DNA from: Spirochaetales bacterium
Lineage (GTDB): Bacteria > Spirochaetota > Spirochaetia > UBA9216
Direction of reading: 5' to 3'
DNA length: 64,000 nt
NCBI GenBank assembly: GCA_016342585.1
Contig: JAEINK010000003.1
Coordinates: forward strand, 62,001 to 126,000
A program made the translations under genes and the position numbers. The notes under the pieces are model-generated. The model was not told where the DNA came from and ran no database searches. It worked only from the letters and a program-made list of their open reading frames with translations. The first letter of the stretch is position 1. Each line of letters opens with the position of its first letter. This document shows, piece by piece, positions 35,791 through 44,627 of the stretch.

Positions 35791-36579
35791 ATGAAAAGAA
35801 CAGGTTTTATTGGCGCAGGAAACATGGCCTTTGCAATCGCCGGGGCAATTTCCGATAATGATGAATCGGCTGTCATAGTTCCCTATGATATTGATAAAGA
35901 AAGGCTCTCTCTTTTTGAGAAGAAGTTATCCCATGTGGAATTGGGAACGGATCCTCTCCAGGTTGTAAATTCCTGTGATGTCACTTTTCTGGCGGTAAAA
36001 CCCCAGGTTATGGCGGAGGTCATAGCTCCCTTAAAAGATACTTCCGGGCTTATAGTCTCTATAGCTGCGGGAATTCCTATCTCATTTTTTGAAAAGGCCA
36101 TGCCTAAAGCGAGGGTTGTCCGGGTTATGCCCAATACGCCCTCGCTTGTCAGTGAAATGGCTGCCGGTTACACCCCCGGTCAGTTTGCAACCAAGAAAGA
36201 TATGGCTCTGGTGCGTTCACTTCTTGAAACGGCTGGAAAGGTTGTTAAAGTCCGCGAAGAGTTGATGGATGGCGTTACCGGTTTATCCGGTTCCGGGCCC
36301 GCTTTTTTCGCCATAATTGCGGAAGCCTTTATGGAAGCCGGTACAGACCTTGGTCTGAATCCTGAATTTGCCAGGGTACTGACTCTTCAGACAATGAAGG
36401 GAACCGCCATGCTTATGGAAGAGAAAGATATGTTGCCCCGGGAGCTTGTGAATATGGTCAGTTCCCCAAACGGAACCACGGTGGCCGGACGGGAAATTAT
36501 GGAAAGCTCAGATATTAAGAAGATAATCAAGGATACGGTGAAGAGGGCTGCCGAACGCAGCCGGGAGCTTGGCGAATGA
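35791..36579 (+). CDS. proC: Pyrroline-5-carboxylate reductase
   Basis: A 262-residue enzyme for the last step of proline synthesis. FIGAGNMAFAIAGA binds NAD(P)H; VRVMPNTPSLV and the C-terminal signature ELVNMVSSPNGTTVAG are diagnostic. It is first in a proC-proA-proB operon; its stop overlaps the proA start by four bases (ATGA). Confidence 0.95.
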   Translation: MKRTGFIGAGNMAFAIAGAISDNDESAVIVPYDIDKERLSLFEKKLSHVELGTDPLQVVNSCDVTFLAVKPQVMAEVIAPLKDTSGLIVSIAAGIPISFFEKAMPKARVVRVMPNTPSLVSEMAAGYTPGQFATKKDMALVRSLLETAGKVVKVREELMDGVTGLSGSGPAFFAIIAEAFMEAGTDLGLNPEFARVLTLQTMKGTAMLMEEKDMLPRELVNMVSSPNGTTVAGREIMESSDIKKIIKDTVKRAAERSRELGE

Positions 36580-37847
36580 CACTGATTGAAAAAACCGCTG
36601 CCGCGAAAAAAGCGGGTCTTCTTACGGCTACCTTAAGTGAAGCGGTGCGTAATAAAGCCCTTATATCCATGGCTGCCTCCTTAAGGGAGAATTCGGATCT
36701 TATCCTTGAAGAAAATACGAAAGATCTGGACGCGGCTGAGAAAAATAATCTTGGTTCAGCCCTCCTTAAGCGGCTGGCCCTCTCTCTTTCAAAACTTGAA
36801 GAGATGGCTGCCGGGCTTGAATCCCTGGCCACTCTGCGGGATCCCCTTGGAATAAGAACAATTCACCGTGAACTTGATGATGGTCTGCTGCTTCAGCGCC
36901 TATCTGTTCCCATAGGCCTCATCGGGGTAATTTTCGAATCCCGACCGGATGCCCTTGTGCAAATTGCAGGTCTCTGTGTGAAGTCGGGGAACGCCCTCAT
37001 CCTGAAAGGAGGGAGTGAGGCCTCTCATTCCAACCGAATCCTTCATGAGGTCCTTTATGCCGCCATCTGTACTGCTGATGAAGGTTTTGAAAACTCAATC
37101 CTTCTGGTAGAAACCCGGGCGGAGATCGGTGAGCTGCTGGCTCTTGATCAGTATATCGATCTGATGATCCCCAGAGGATCCAATCAGCTTGTGAAATACA
37201 TCATGGATAACACTCAGATCCCCGTCATGGGGCACGCCGATGGTATCTGCCATATGTATGTGGATAAGGTTTTTGATAAAGCCAAAAGTATCAAACTCAT
37301 TCGCGATGGAAAAACCCAGTATGCGGCCGTCTGTAATGCCATCGAAACCCTCCTTGTGAACCGGGAATCGACTTCGATCCTCCCGGAACTTCAGGAAACA
37401 TTGCCGGGTGTTGAACTCCGTGGTTGTACCGAGACTCAGAAACTGATCACCTGTGAACCCGCCAGAGATGAGGATTGGGATACAGAGTACAATGAACTGA
37501 TTTTATCAATTAAAATCGTTGAGTCTCTTGAAGAAGCGATTGAACACATCAATACACATGGTTCTCACCATACGGACGTCATCTTAACCGAGAGTAAAGC
37601 ATCCGCTGAACTCTTTATGAGTCATGTGGATTCAGCTTCAGTCATGTGGAACGCCTCCTCACGGTTTGCCGATGGCTTCAGGTATGGTTTTGGCGCCGAA
37701 GTTGGTATTTCTACCGGAAAGATACACGCCCGCGGCCCAGTGGGCCTTGAGGGGCTTACAATCTATAAATACAGGCTTGTTGGAGATGGACACCTTGTGG
37801 CCGATTACGCCGAAGGCCGTGCTATGTTTACCCACAAGGACCTCTAA
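36576..37847 (+). CDS. proA: Glutamate-5-semialdehyde dehydrogenase (gamma-glutamyl phosphate reductase)
   Basis: A 423-residue enzyme reducing gamma-glutamyl phosphate. LSVPIGLIGVIFESRPDALVQIAGL, GNALILKGGSEASHSN, IPVMGHADGICHMYVD with TQYAAVCNAIETLLV (catalytic Cys), and FGAEVGISTGKIHARGPVGLEGL (all in part) identify it. The start overlaps proC and the stop overlaps proB by one base (TAATG), so all three are translationally coupled. Confidence 0.96.
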   Translation: MTLIEKTAAAKKAGLLTATLSEAVRNKALISMAASLRENSDLILEENTKDLDAAEKNNLGSALLKRLALSLSKLEEMAAGLESLATLRDPLGIRTIHRELDDGLLLQRLSVPIGLIGVIFESRPDALVQIAGLCVKSGNALILKGGSEASHSNRILHEVLYAAICTADEGFENSILLVETRAEIGELLALDQYIDLMIPRGSNQLVKYIMDNTQIPVMGHADGICHMYVDKVFDKAKSIKLIRDGKTQYAAVCNAIETLLVNRESTSILPELQETLPGVELRGCTETQKLITCEPARDEDWDTEYNELILSIKIVESLEEAIEHINTHGSHHTDVILTESKASAELFMSHVDSASVMWNASSRFADGFRYGFGAEVGISTGKIHARGPVGLEGLTIYKYRLVGDGHLVADYAEGRAMFTHKDL

Positions 37848-38668
37848 TGAAAATCGTTATTAAAATCGGAAGCGCTCTTATCAGTAAGAATAACAGGATC
37901 GACAAGACCTGGCTTACATCCCTCGTCGATCAGGTTGCCATGCTGTTCCGGGAAGGTCATCAGCTTTTAATCGTGAGCTCCGGTGCTGTGGCTGCGGGTA
38001 TGGAGATCCAGGGCCTCCGGAAGCGTCCCCATAAATCGCTGGACCTGCAGCTCCTTTCCGGACAGGGGCAGGTGCGTCTCTCCACCTATTACAAGAACAT
38101 GTTTAAGGATAAGTATATCTTTACCTCCCAGGTCCTTTTAACCCATCATAATTTCGATATTCCGAGGGAAGTGGAATCTTTGGTTCGAATTCTTAATGAG
38201 TATATGGACAGGGGTGTTATCCCTATTATTAACGAAAATGATTTGATCAATAAGGAAGAAGTTTCCGGAAAAGGAAACTTTTCCGATAACGATATACTTG
38301 CCTCTCTGGTCGGCCGGGCTGTTAAGGCGGACCTTTCGGTTATTCTTACAAATGTGGATGGTCTTTATCCGCGGAACCCATCGGATCCTGAAGGGGCCGG
38401 GGATATCATTCCTGTTGTTTTAAATATTACCGATGAAATAAAGCAGATGGCTTCCAAGGGAAAGAGTAATCTCGGCATAGGCGGGATGTATTCAAAGATA
38501 GAGGCGGCTCAAATGCTGACTGCGGAGGGTATCCCTGTAATTGTTGCCAATGGAAACCACAGCCTTCAGGATATTCTGGAAGACAAGGTTCCCCGCACAT
38601 TCTTCCCTGCTGGTGGAAAAAAGGCCGTTGAAAAGTTTAAAGATTCAGGTTTTGAATATCCTGTTTAA
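37847..38668 (+). CDS. proB: Glutamate 5-kinase without PUA domain
   Basis: A 273-residue kinase phosphorylating glutamate to start proline synthesis. KIGSALISK, LIVSSGAVAAGM, INENDLI and the Gly-rich SNLGIGGMYSKIEAA are present. It ends after the kinase domain, lacking the C-terminal PUA domain of E. coli ProB (367 residues), as in several other bacteria. This last gene of the pro operon meets the minus-strand gene at 38684 after 15 bases; no clear terminator is seen. Confidence 0.95.
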   Translation: MKIVIKIGSALISKNNRIDKTWLTSLVDQVAMLFREGHQLLIVSSGAVAAGMEIQGLRKRPHKSLDLQLLSGQGQVRLSTYYKNMFKDKYIFTSQVLLTHHNFDIPREVESLVRILNEYMDRGVIPIINENDLINKEEVSGKGNFSDNDILASLVGRAVKADLSVILTNVDGLYPRNPSDPEGAGDIIPVVLNITDEIKQMASKGKSNLGIGGMYSKIEAAQMLTAEGIPVIVANGNHSLQDILEDKVPRTFFPAGGKKAVEKFKDSGFEYPV

Positions 38669-38683
38669 TTAAGGGATGCAGGA

Positions 38684-39376
38684 TCAGTACAATCGCATAA
38701 AAACCTGACTGTTCCCTTTTTTCTCAACACATTCAATGAGCTCAAGTTTTTTAAGGAGGTAGGAGAGCTTTCCTGTATCTCTCTTTGTACCTGAAACAAG
38801 TTTGCCCAAATCATTATTGGTGAACCTTTCAGGCAGACCCTCCGGCAGGAGGGAGAGATAATCTTCTTTTGCCGTAAAACTTTTTTTTCCTCGTATTTTT
38901 ATAAGCACCCTGTCTGAGAGGCTTACCCCCTTTCTTCGCCAGCTCCCCTGTCCATCATCAATCCGGATCTCCTCTTCCTCGGTCAGAAGGAGTTCGCACG
39001 CAAAGTTCGGATGATCGAGGAAGGTGTAAATATACATGAGTTGCCCCGCTGCATGGTGAAATCCCTGTTTTTTAGGAGATTTTCTCCTGGAACGGATGGT
39101 CTGTTCATCCTCTTCCAGGGTCGTGATATATTTTTCTGCCGTAACAGGGTGGACAAGGAGTACTTTATGGTCTTTCAGAAGGTAGTTCAGTTTCTTCTTC
39201 ATAGAGCTGAATGAGCCTGTCTGGATTTCGATCAGTTTCTCGTGGGTCCGGACATCCACATAGTAGGACCCTACCAGGTGTTCCTGTACGCAACCTGCCT
39301 GCAGGTAAAGATCTTTCAGCTGTCTGTGAAGGCTTTTTTCGTTGAGTGAACCGATACCGGAATAATCTGTGCTCAT
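38684..39376 (-). CDS. Putative PD-(D/E)XK-like nuclease-fold protein with C-terminal winged helix
   Basis: A 230-residue protein of no family I can name with certainty. Residues ~8-95 read as a restriction-endonuclease-like core: helix SLHRQLKDLYLQ, then YYVDVRTHEKLIEIQTGSF, where Asp and the E-x-Q pair match the D...ExK/Q catalytic pattern, followed by KVLLVHPVTAEKYI. Residues ~110-160 cover LMYIYTFLDHPNFACELLLTEEEEIR (in part), and the C-terminus (about 185-230) looks like a winged helix (DTGKLSYLLKKLELIECVEKKG). DNA cleavage or DNA-binding regulation is possible. It is near a TetR gene on the same strand. Confidence 0.6.
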   Translation of the reverse strand: MSTDYSGIGSLNEKSLHRQLKDLYLQAGCVQEHLVGSYYVDVRTHEKLIEIQTGSFSSMKKKLNYLLKDHKVLLVHPVTAEKYITTLEEDEQTIRSRRKSPKKQGFHHAAGQLMYIYTFLDHPNFACELLLTEEEEIRIDDGQGSWRRKGVSLSDRVLIKIRGKKSFTAKEDYLSLLPEGLPERFTNNDLGKLVSGTKRDTGKLSYLLKKLELIECVEKKGNSQVFMRLY

Positions 39377-39402
39377 TATCCCACCATTTCAGGAAGAGTA
39401 TT

Positions 39403-40002
39403 TTACTCCTCTCCCTCTTTTTTATCTTGATAATTTGACTGGCTTATCAGGTATTCAGTCATTTCCTTTATAGGAAGCGACTTGAATCCAAGGGTGCTTT
39501 GAATAATGATACCATCCAGGCTTGCCAGGATCAATTCAGCCAGAATCTTGATATTATCATTCGGACCCAGGATCTTGCTGAGACCCTCTTCCAGCATCTT
39601 CTTCCATTCACTGTAAATATCTGCAAATCTCTCCTGAAGAGAGGGGTTGAAGGATACAGCCTCCTGAATAAGATAGAGGTGGAGAACCCCCCTCTTTTCG
39701 ACTTTCAGCAGGGCAGAATAGACGATCTGCAGGATCTTCTGGGGAGGAATGTCCTCCTTGATATTGGTAATCCAACTCAAAATATCCTGAGTAACCTGAT
39801 GCATGTGACGGTCTGTGATATCAAATATAAGTTCCGATTTTGACGGATAATAGTAGTACAGGGTACCTTTACTTATGCCGACCTCTCTGGCAATATCCGA
39901 GAGACTGGTCTGTCTTGCACCCTTATGCATAATGAGACGAGTTGCCGCATTAATGATTCTTTGTCTGTTTTTATCCGTTGAGGGACTTTTACTTCGCGCC
40001 AT
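39403..40002 (-). CDS. TetR-family transcriptional regulator
   Basis: A 199-residue regulator with a clear N-terminal TetR helix-turn-helix (TSLSDIAREVGISKGTLYYYYPSKSEL in part, about residues 31-60) and an all-helical ligand-binding domain. It lies between the PD-(D/E)XK-like gene and the radical-SAM gene on the same strand, 26 and 44 bases away, so it may control either. Confidence 0.92.
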   Translation of the reverse strand: MARSKSPSTDKNRQRIINAATRLIMHKGARQTSLSDIAREVGISKGTLYYYYPSKSELIFDITDRHMHQVTQDILSWITNIKEDIPPQKILQIVYSALLKVEKRGVLHLYLIQEAVSFNPSLQERFADIYSEWKKMLEEGLSKILGPNDNIKILAELILASLDGIIIQSTLGFKSLPIKEMTEYLISQSNYQDKKEGEE

Positions 40003-40046
40003 TTAAATCCAAACTAACCTTAAGAATTAGGCTTGTCAAGCAATAA

Positions 40047-41603
40047 TCAGCCGATCGGCCGAATTTGTTCTTTCACCCCAGTTAAATACTGTTCCATCAT
40101 GGAAATATCCATTCCGGAAAGTTCGATTATCACCATTTTTCGGTTTTTTCTGATGATAGTATGGAGCCTTTTTTTTATAAGAGAGACTGATATAAGCTCG
40201 GATAATAGCGGATCGAAATCTGCTGTATCGCTCTTATATCTATGAAAAAGGTTTGAATATCTGGCAAGCCTGAAGGCTGTAACAATCTGGGCAGTGGAGA
40301 GGTTGCCCATCCAGGGGTAGGAGGAACTTCCCCTGCAGAGTCCCGGATAAATTTTTCGGAAATCATACTTATCGAGCCCGGGAAGGCCCGGTACCGGGTA
40401 GAATGGGGATATCCCTATACTGGTGGGCCTGGCGGTCAGATAGAGTAAAATTTCCACTATTGATTCGGGGGTATCCCCTTCAAGTCCACAAATGAAGTAG
40501 GTTATCACGGGGATGTTCAATTTTTCAGCACTTTGAACAACAGAACTGTATTTTTCAAGGTTCAGGAACCGCTCCTGGGAGCCTGCAATCCTCTGGCTCG
40601 ATACGGCCAGAGAGATATTGAGCTGAGATAGACCAAGGCCTTTCAGTTCAGCGAGAAGGGATTCATTTAAAAGGGTGTACTCCATGCCGTTTTCGGCTGT
40701 GAATGAAAAGGCGGGATTGTGAGCTTTCAGGGCCGTAAGAATTTCTATAAAGTAGTCCGGGGCCAAAAGGAGATTATCATCTTCAAAGTTTATCGAGAGG
40801 GGCCCCTCCTGTGGAAAACAATCGATGGAGGCCAGGACGGCATCCACCGGGATTTTTCTGAATGTCCTGCCCTGGACCAGAAAATTTGAACAGAACCTGC
40901 ACTTTCGCGGACAGCCCCGGCTTAACATGGTGGTGTAATGGGTGCCTCCTCTCATCTCTGAAAGGCTCCAGACAGGGTAGAGATCCTCACAGCTGGTCAG
41001 GAGAGGAGGACCCACCTCCTTGTTTATATAAAGGTTGGGTATCGATTTTAAACCCTCCTTGTCGTTGGTGTCTTGATTTGACTTGATATATTTCAAAAGT
41101 TTCTGAAAACCGGCTTCAGCCTCTCCTGTGTATATGAAGTCCGCTCCATGTGGCCCCTGAAAATATTCGGGTTCTGCGGCGACACCCGGGCCTCCCGCGA
41201 TTATCGGAATATCAGGAGCTGCGGTTTTGAGGTCCCGAATCATCTCCAGACACTCGGCCGCATAAGCCCAGGCAAAACAGGAGATGAGTAGAATATCAGG
41301 CGATTTATCAAGGATTGATTTACACGTTTCTATTGGCCCAGGTCCGTATCGGTGGTACCCACGAAACCAGGAGACCGGTCCTGTTTCTCCCTGAATAATA
41401 AATGGTTTCAGATAGGATAGTTCCGACGGGAGGGGGGTAGGGTGCCCTTTTCTGTATGCCAGGGGAAAGTTTATCAGGTCCCAGCTATAGCCTTCGTCTT
41501 CCAGGATGGGAATGAGTGTTTTCAGTCCAAGAGCTGTGAACCTTTCGGGGGAGAGGTAAAAATCGTGGATTGGCGGTTGGATAAGAAGGGCTTTCAGTTT
41601 CAT
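40047..41603 (-). CDS. B12-binding radical SAM protein
   Basis: A 518-residue enzyme of the cobalamin-binding radical SAM class. The N-terminal ~200 residues form a B12-binding-like Rossmann domain (LLIQPPIHDF, IIAGGPGVAAEPEYF, ADFIYTGEAE); the usual DxHxxG cobalamin ligand is not visible. The radical SAM cluster is SRGCPRKCRFCSNF (Cys-x3-Cys-x2-Cys), then INFEDDNLLL. The C-terminal ~120 residues are helical. Members do methylations, ring contractions or cyclisations; the substrate is unknown. No biosynthetic cluster surrounds it. Confidence 0.88.
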   Translation of the reverse strand: MKLKALLIQPPIHDFYLSPERFTALGLKTLIPILEDEGYSWDLINFPLAYRKGHPTPLPSELSYLKPFIIQGETGPVSWFRGYHRYGPGPIETCKSILDKSPDILLISCFAWAYAAECLEMIRDLKTAAPDIPIIAGGPGVAAEPEYFQGPHGADFIYTGEAEAGFQKLLKYIKSNQDTNDKEGLKSIPNLYINKEVGPPLLTSCEDLYPVWSLSEMRGGTHYTTMLSRGCPRKCRFCSNFLVQGRTFRKIPVDAVLASIDCFPQEGPLSINFEDDNLLLAPDYFIEILTALKAHNPAFSFTAENGMEYTLLNESLLAELKGLGLSQLNISLAVSSQRIAGSQERFLNLEKYSSVVQSAEKLNIPVITYFICGLEGDTPESIVEILLYLTARPTSIGISPFYPVPGLPGLDKYDFRKIYPGLCRGSSSYPWMGNLSTAQIVTAFRLARYSNLFHRYKSDTADFDPLLSELISVSLIKKRLHTIIRKNRKMVIIELSGMDISMMEQYLTGVKEQIRPIG

Positions 41604-41616
41604 TGATTTTTAGTAT

Positions 41617-41653
41617 AAAAAAAGGGAAGAAGAAAGTCACCCTTCCTCTTCCC
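41617..41653 (-). terminator. Terminator of the ABC ATPase gene
   Basis: On the minus strand GGGAAGAGGAA pairs with TTCTTCTTCCC with one mismatch (41653-41624) and is followed by seven T (41623-41617). Confidence 0.8.
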
Positions 41654-41681
41654 GCTATTGAATAGAAAATAATATATAGAA

Positions 41682-42776
41682 TTATTTGATTCTTTTTTCT
41701 GTGTCCACGTCGAAGAAATACATCTTGCCCTGAACAGGCTTGAGAGCAATTTCGGCGCCGATTTCGAATTTCAAATGTGGTGGAACCTTGGCAACCATAG
41801 AATGCTTATCTGTGTGGATGAAAAGGTGTATTTCATCTCCGAGCTGTTCAACAACGTTAACCTTTCCCTTAATACAGTTGGAAGTGTCGCCACTTTCAAT
41901 ATATTCTACAGACTCAGGTCGTACACCAAAAAATATTTTCTTCCCGACATACTCTTTAACCAGTTTTTCGTCATCACCCTGGAGTTCCAGTGTGAATTCG
42001 CCTTCATCCAGAACAACCTTTCCACCGACCTCTTTAACGTCAGCAGACATGAAATTCATGGGAGGTGATCCGATAAACCCGGCTACGAATTTGTTATCAG
42101 GGTTGTTGTAGAGATCCAGAGGTGAACCGATCTGCTGGATGAAACCATCTTTCATAACAACGATTTTATCAGCCATGGTCATAGCTTCAACCTGATCATG
42201 AGTAACATAAATCATTGTTGCTTTCAATCTGTTATGGAGATCTGAAATCTCTGTTCTCATCTGTACCCTGAGTTTTGCATCAAGGTTTGAAAGTGGTTCG
42301 TCAAATAGGAATACCTTCGGTTTTCGAACAATAGCACGTCCAACAGCAACACGCTGTCTCTGTCCACCGGAAAGGGCTTTTGGTTTTCTTTCGAGGAGGG
42401 CCCCGATATCCAGAATCTGAGCGGCTTCTTTTACTCGTCGGTCAATTTCATCCTTGGGGAACTTTCTGATCTTAAGACCGAATGCCATATTATCGTAAAC
42501 GCTCATATGGGGATAGAGTGCGTAATTCTGAAATACCATAGCGATGTCCCGGTCTTTCGGGGGAAGATCGTTAACCATTTTTCCATCGATCTCTAGAGTT
42601 CCTTCGGTAATCTCTTCAAGACCGGCAACCATCCTGAGTGTGGTTGTTTTTCCACAGCCGGAAGGACCAACGAGGACTACAAATTCCTGATCCTCTACTG
42701 TTACATTTACATTATCTACGGCTCTTACATTTCCATCGTAAACTTTTCCTATACCTTTAAGTTCTACTTTTGCCAT
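41682..42776 (-). CDS. Sugar ABC transporter ATPase (UgpC/MalK/MsmK family)
   Basis: A 364-residue ATPase powering carbohydrate ABC importers. Walker A GPSGCGKTT, Q-loop, signature LSGGQRQRVAVGRAIV, Walker B VFLFDEPLSNLD and the H-loop YVTHDQVEAMT are intact, followed by the MalK-type C-terminal regulatory (TOBE) domain (about 235-364). It is encoded alone, without permeases or binding protein, with its own promoter and terminator. Such orphans often serve several transporters; the sugar-binding protein beginning at 63385 and the orphan at 45750 are candidates. Confidence 0.95.
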   Translation of the reverse strand: MAKVELKGIGKVYDGNVRAVDNVNVTVEDQEFVVLVGPSGCGKTTTLRMVAGLEEITEGTLEIDGKMVNDLPPKDRDIAMVFQNYALYPHMSVYDNMAFGLKIRKFPKDEIDRRVKEAAQILDIGALLERKPKALSGGQRQRVAVGRAIVRKPKVFLFDEPLSNLDAKLRVQMRTEISDLHNRLKATMIYVTHDQVEAMTMADKIVVMKDGFIQQIGSPLDLYNNPDNKFVAGFIGSPPMNFMSADVKEVGGKVVLDEGEFTLELQGDDEKLVKEYVGKKIFFGVRPESVEYIESGDTSNCIKGKVNVVEQLGDEIHLFIHTDKHSMVAKVPPHLKFEIGAEIALKPVQGKMYFFDVDTEKRIK

Positions 42777-42799
42777 TTATGCCTCCAAATGATGTAACA

Positions 42800-42828
42800 A
42801 TCCTACTACACGGGAAACAATCTGTCAA
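42800..42828 (-). promoter_or_regulatory. Promoter of the ABC ATPase gene
   Basis: On the minus strand TTGACA (42828-42823) and TAGGAT (42805-42800) are 17 bases apart, just ahead of a TTGGAGG ribosome site and the ATG at 42776. Confidence 0.7.
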
Positions 42829-42899
42829 ACAAAAAGATTAAAATAGTAGTACAATTGTGAAACAATATTTTTTTACACCGCTTTAGTCCAATATTATTC

Positions 42900-42928
42900 T
42901 TTAAAAATCGGGATGAAAGGAGTATAAT
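42900..42928 (+). promoter_or_regulatory. Promoter ahead of the small ORF and the S74 protein gene
   Basis: TTTAAA (42900-42905) and a perfect TATAAT (42923-42928) are separated by 17 bases, 28 bases before the small ORF at 42956. Confidence 0.55.
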
Positions 42929-42955
42929 TTTAAACAGAAGTACTTTGAGGTAAAT

Positions 42956-43105
42956 ATGTATGCATATAAAATAGTATCAATCTTGATATTATCGGATATT
43001 TACATCTCTGCTTTACTTAAAGAATCCCCTGAATATCAAACGGCATGGAATCTCTTTCCCTATCCTGAATTCAGTATGCCCTCATTTTTACCCTTAGATT
43101 CGTAA
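42956..43105 (+). CDS. Small ORF, 49 residues, possibly exported
   Basis: An ATG behind TTTGAGGT (42944-42951) opens 49 codons with a hydrophobic N-terminal half (YKIVSILILSDIYISALL) and a Pro/Phe-rich end. A good promoter precedes it, and it lies 48 bases before the S74 protein start, so it may be a small exported peptide, a leader, or a decayed gene start. I recognise no family. Confidence 0.4.
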   Translation: MYAYKIVSILILSDIYISALLKESPEYQTAWNLFPYPEFSMPSFLPLDS

Positions 43106-43153
43106 TTGTTGGCATTCGCTGCCATTAGGTTCATGAATGATAGGAGTGGAAAA

Positions 43154-44521
43154 ATGATAAAAAACGGGAAACTCTTCGTAGTGTTATTTTTGTTTATCCT
43201 GATTATACAGGTTAATCTTTTTGCCGAGACAATAAGCTATATCCCCTATTCAACAGGGAATCTAATCACGGCTGAAGGTATGAATACTCGATTTTCCCTT
43301 GTCTACAATCTCCTGACAGGGAATCTTGAGAGTGACAATATTGCCTCTGGTGCTGTGGCAGCCATAAATTTGGCAAATGATGCCGTTGACAGTACGAAGC
43401 TTGCATATGATGCCGATTCGCTTTTTGAGATTACAGGAGGGGCTGCAACCTGTGATGGAACAGACATTATTATAGGAACGTCCGGCACTCCTGGTAATGT
43501 GAGTCTGACTGGCCATTTATTGCTTACTTCATTGATGACATATGACTCCTCCAGACCTGGAATTTCAGAAGTTATGCTTTTAAATGGGGAAATTGCGGCC
43601 TTTCCCTCAAACCCTACCGATGACGGTGGTTTACTCCGGTTAAGAGCGGGCGGTCAGAACAATGCGGGAGCGGCAAGCTATATAGATTTGATCGGATATG
43701 TATCAGATAATGAAAAGCTAGAAAAAACAATGTTCTTTGGAACCGGTGGTGTAGATAGAATGATGATAGATCAGAACGGTTGTATCGGGATCGGCATGGG
43801 CAAAGGAATCAATGACATGTTCAGTAAACTGAATCTTAACGGGAGTATATTTCTGGATTCTGATCTATGGGCCAGCGACGAAAGGCCTGCTGTTGTTGCG
43901 GGTGAAATTCTGTCTAATGGGGAAATTGCGGTTTTCCAGGACAGTGGAGATAACGCATACGACACAGGATTACTGCGGTTAAGAGCTGGCGGTGGAGGCA
44001 GTGGTCAGAATGCCATATCCTATATCGATCTGCTGGGGTATACCAATACATCGACGGCCAGAATGTACTTTGGAACCCAGGGTCTTGACAGGATGTGTAT
44101 CGATTATTATGGTCGAGTCGGGATAGGAAACGGAGAGACATCCCTCGACTATGCCCTGCAAATCGGTCCCAGCGATGGAACTTTTTCAAAGATAAACCCG
44201 GGTGAGACCACATTTACAACGACTTCATCCAGAGAATACAAAGAGAATATTTCCCCTGTACAAGTTGATGGAATCCTGGAAAAGATTGCGGCGATTTCGG
44301 TAATGACCTACGATTTTAAAAGTGAATATGCGGCTGACGAGGCCTCCCGGCTTGATAGGCTGGGTTTGATAGCCGAAGATTTTCATACAATTTTCGCTCG
44401 CGGTTCCGACAAGCAGATTAACGGACAGGAGGTGCAGATGGCCCTCTGGCTTGCTGTCCAGGAACTCAAGGCCGAAAATGAAGAGTTAAGGGGTATGATT
44501 CTCGAATCAAGGAATGAATGA
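43154..44521 (+). CDS. Exported protein with C-terminal peptidase S74 (intramolecular chaperone) domain
   Basis: A 455-residue exported protein. The ATG at 43154 follows GGAG; a signal peptide ends near NLFAET. Two internal repeats of ~75 residues (about 155-228 and 268-345) share LLRLRAGG, SYIDLxGY, MxFGT, DRMxID and xGIGxG, as in phage-fibre-like beta structures. The C-terminal ~100 residues begin TTSSREYKENISPV and run to a helical QMALWLAVQELKAENEEL, the S74 domain that folds trimeric fibres and then may cut itself off at Ser. A surface fibre or adhesin is likely. No phage genes are nearby. Confidence 0.82.
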   Translation: MIKNGKLFVVLFLFILIIQVNLFAETISYIPYSTGNLITAEGMNTRFSLVYNLLTGNLESDNIASGAVAAINLANDAVDSTKLAYDADSLFEITGGAATCDGTDIIIGTSGTPGNVSLTGHLLLTSLMTYDSSRPGISEVMLLNGEIAAFPSNPTDDGGLLRLRAGGQNNAGAASYIDLIGYVSDNEKLEKTMFFGTGGVDRMMIDQNGCIGIGMGKGINDMFSKLNLNGSIFLDSDLWASDERPAVVAGEILSNGEIAVFQDSGDNAYDTGLLRLRAGGGGSGQNAISYIDLLGYTNTSTARMYFGTQGLDRMCIDYYGRVGIGNGETSLDYALQIGPSDGTFSKINPGETTFTTTSSREYKENISPVQVDGILEKIAAISVMTYDFKSEYAADEASRLDRLGLIAEDFHTIFARGSDKQINGQEVQMALWLAVQELKAENEELRGMILESRNE

Positions 44522-44627
44522 TTCGGGGTCTTGATGCGACGGTCTGAATGATGCTGTGACTATATAACTTCTTCGAGTTGTCAGCTCTCTTCGTTTGGGT
44601 TATTCTAACGGTTATCAGGAGAGAAAT

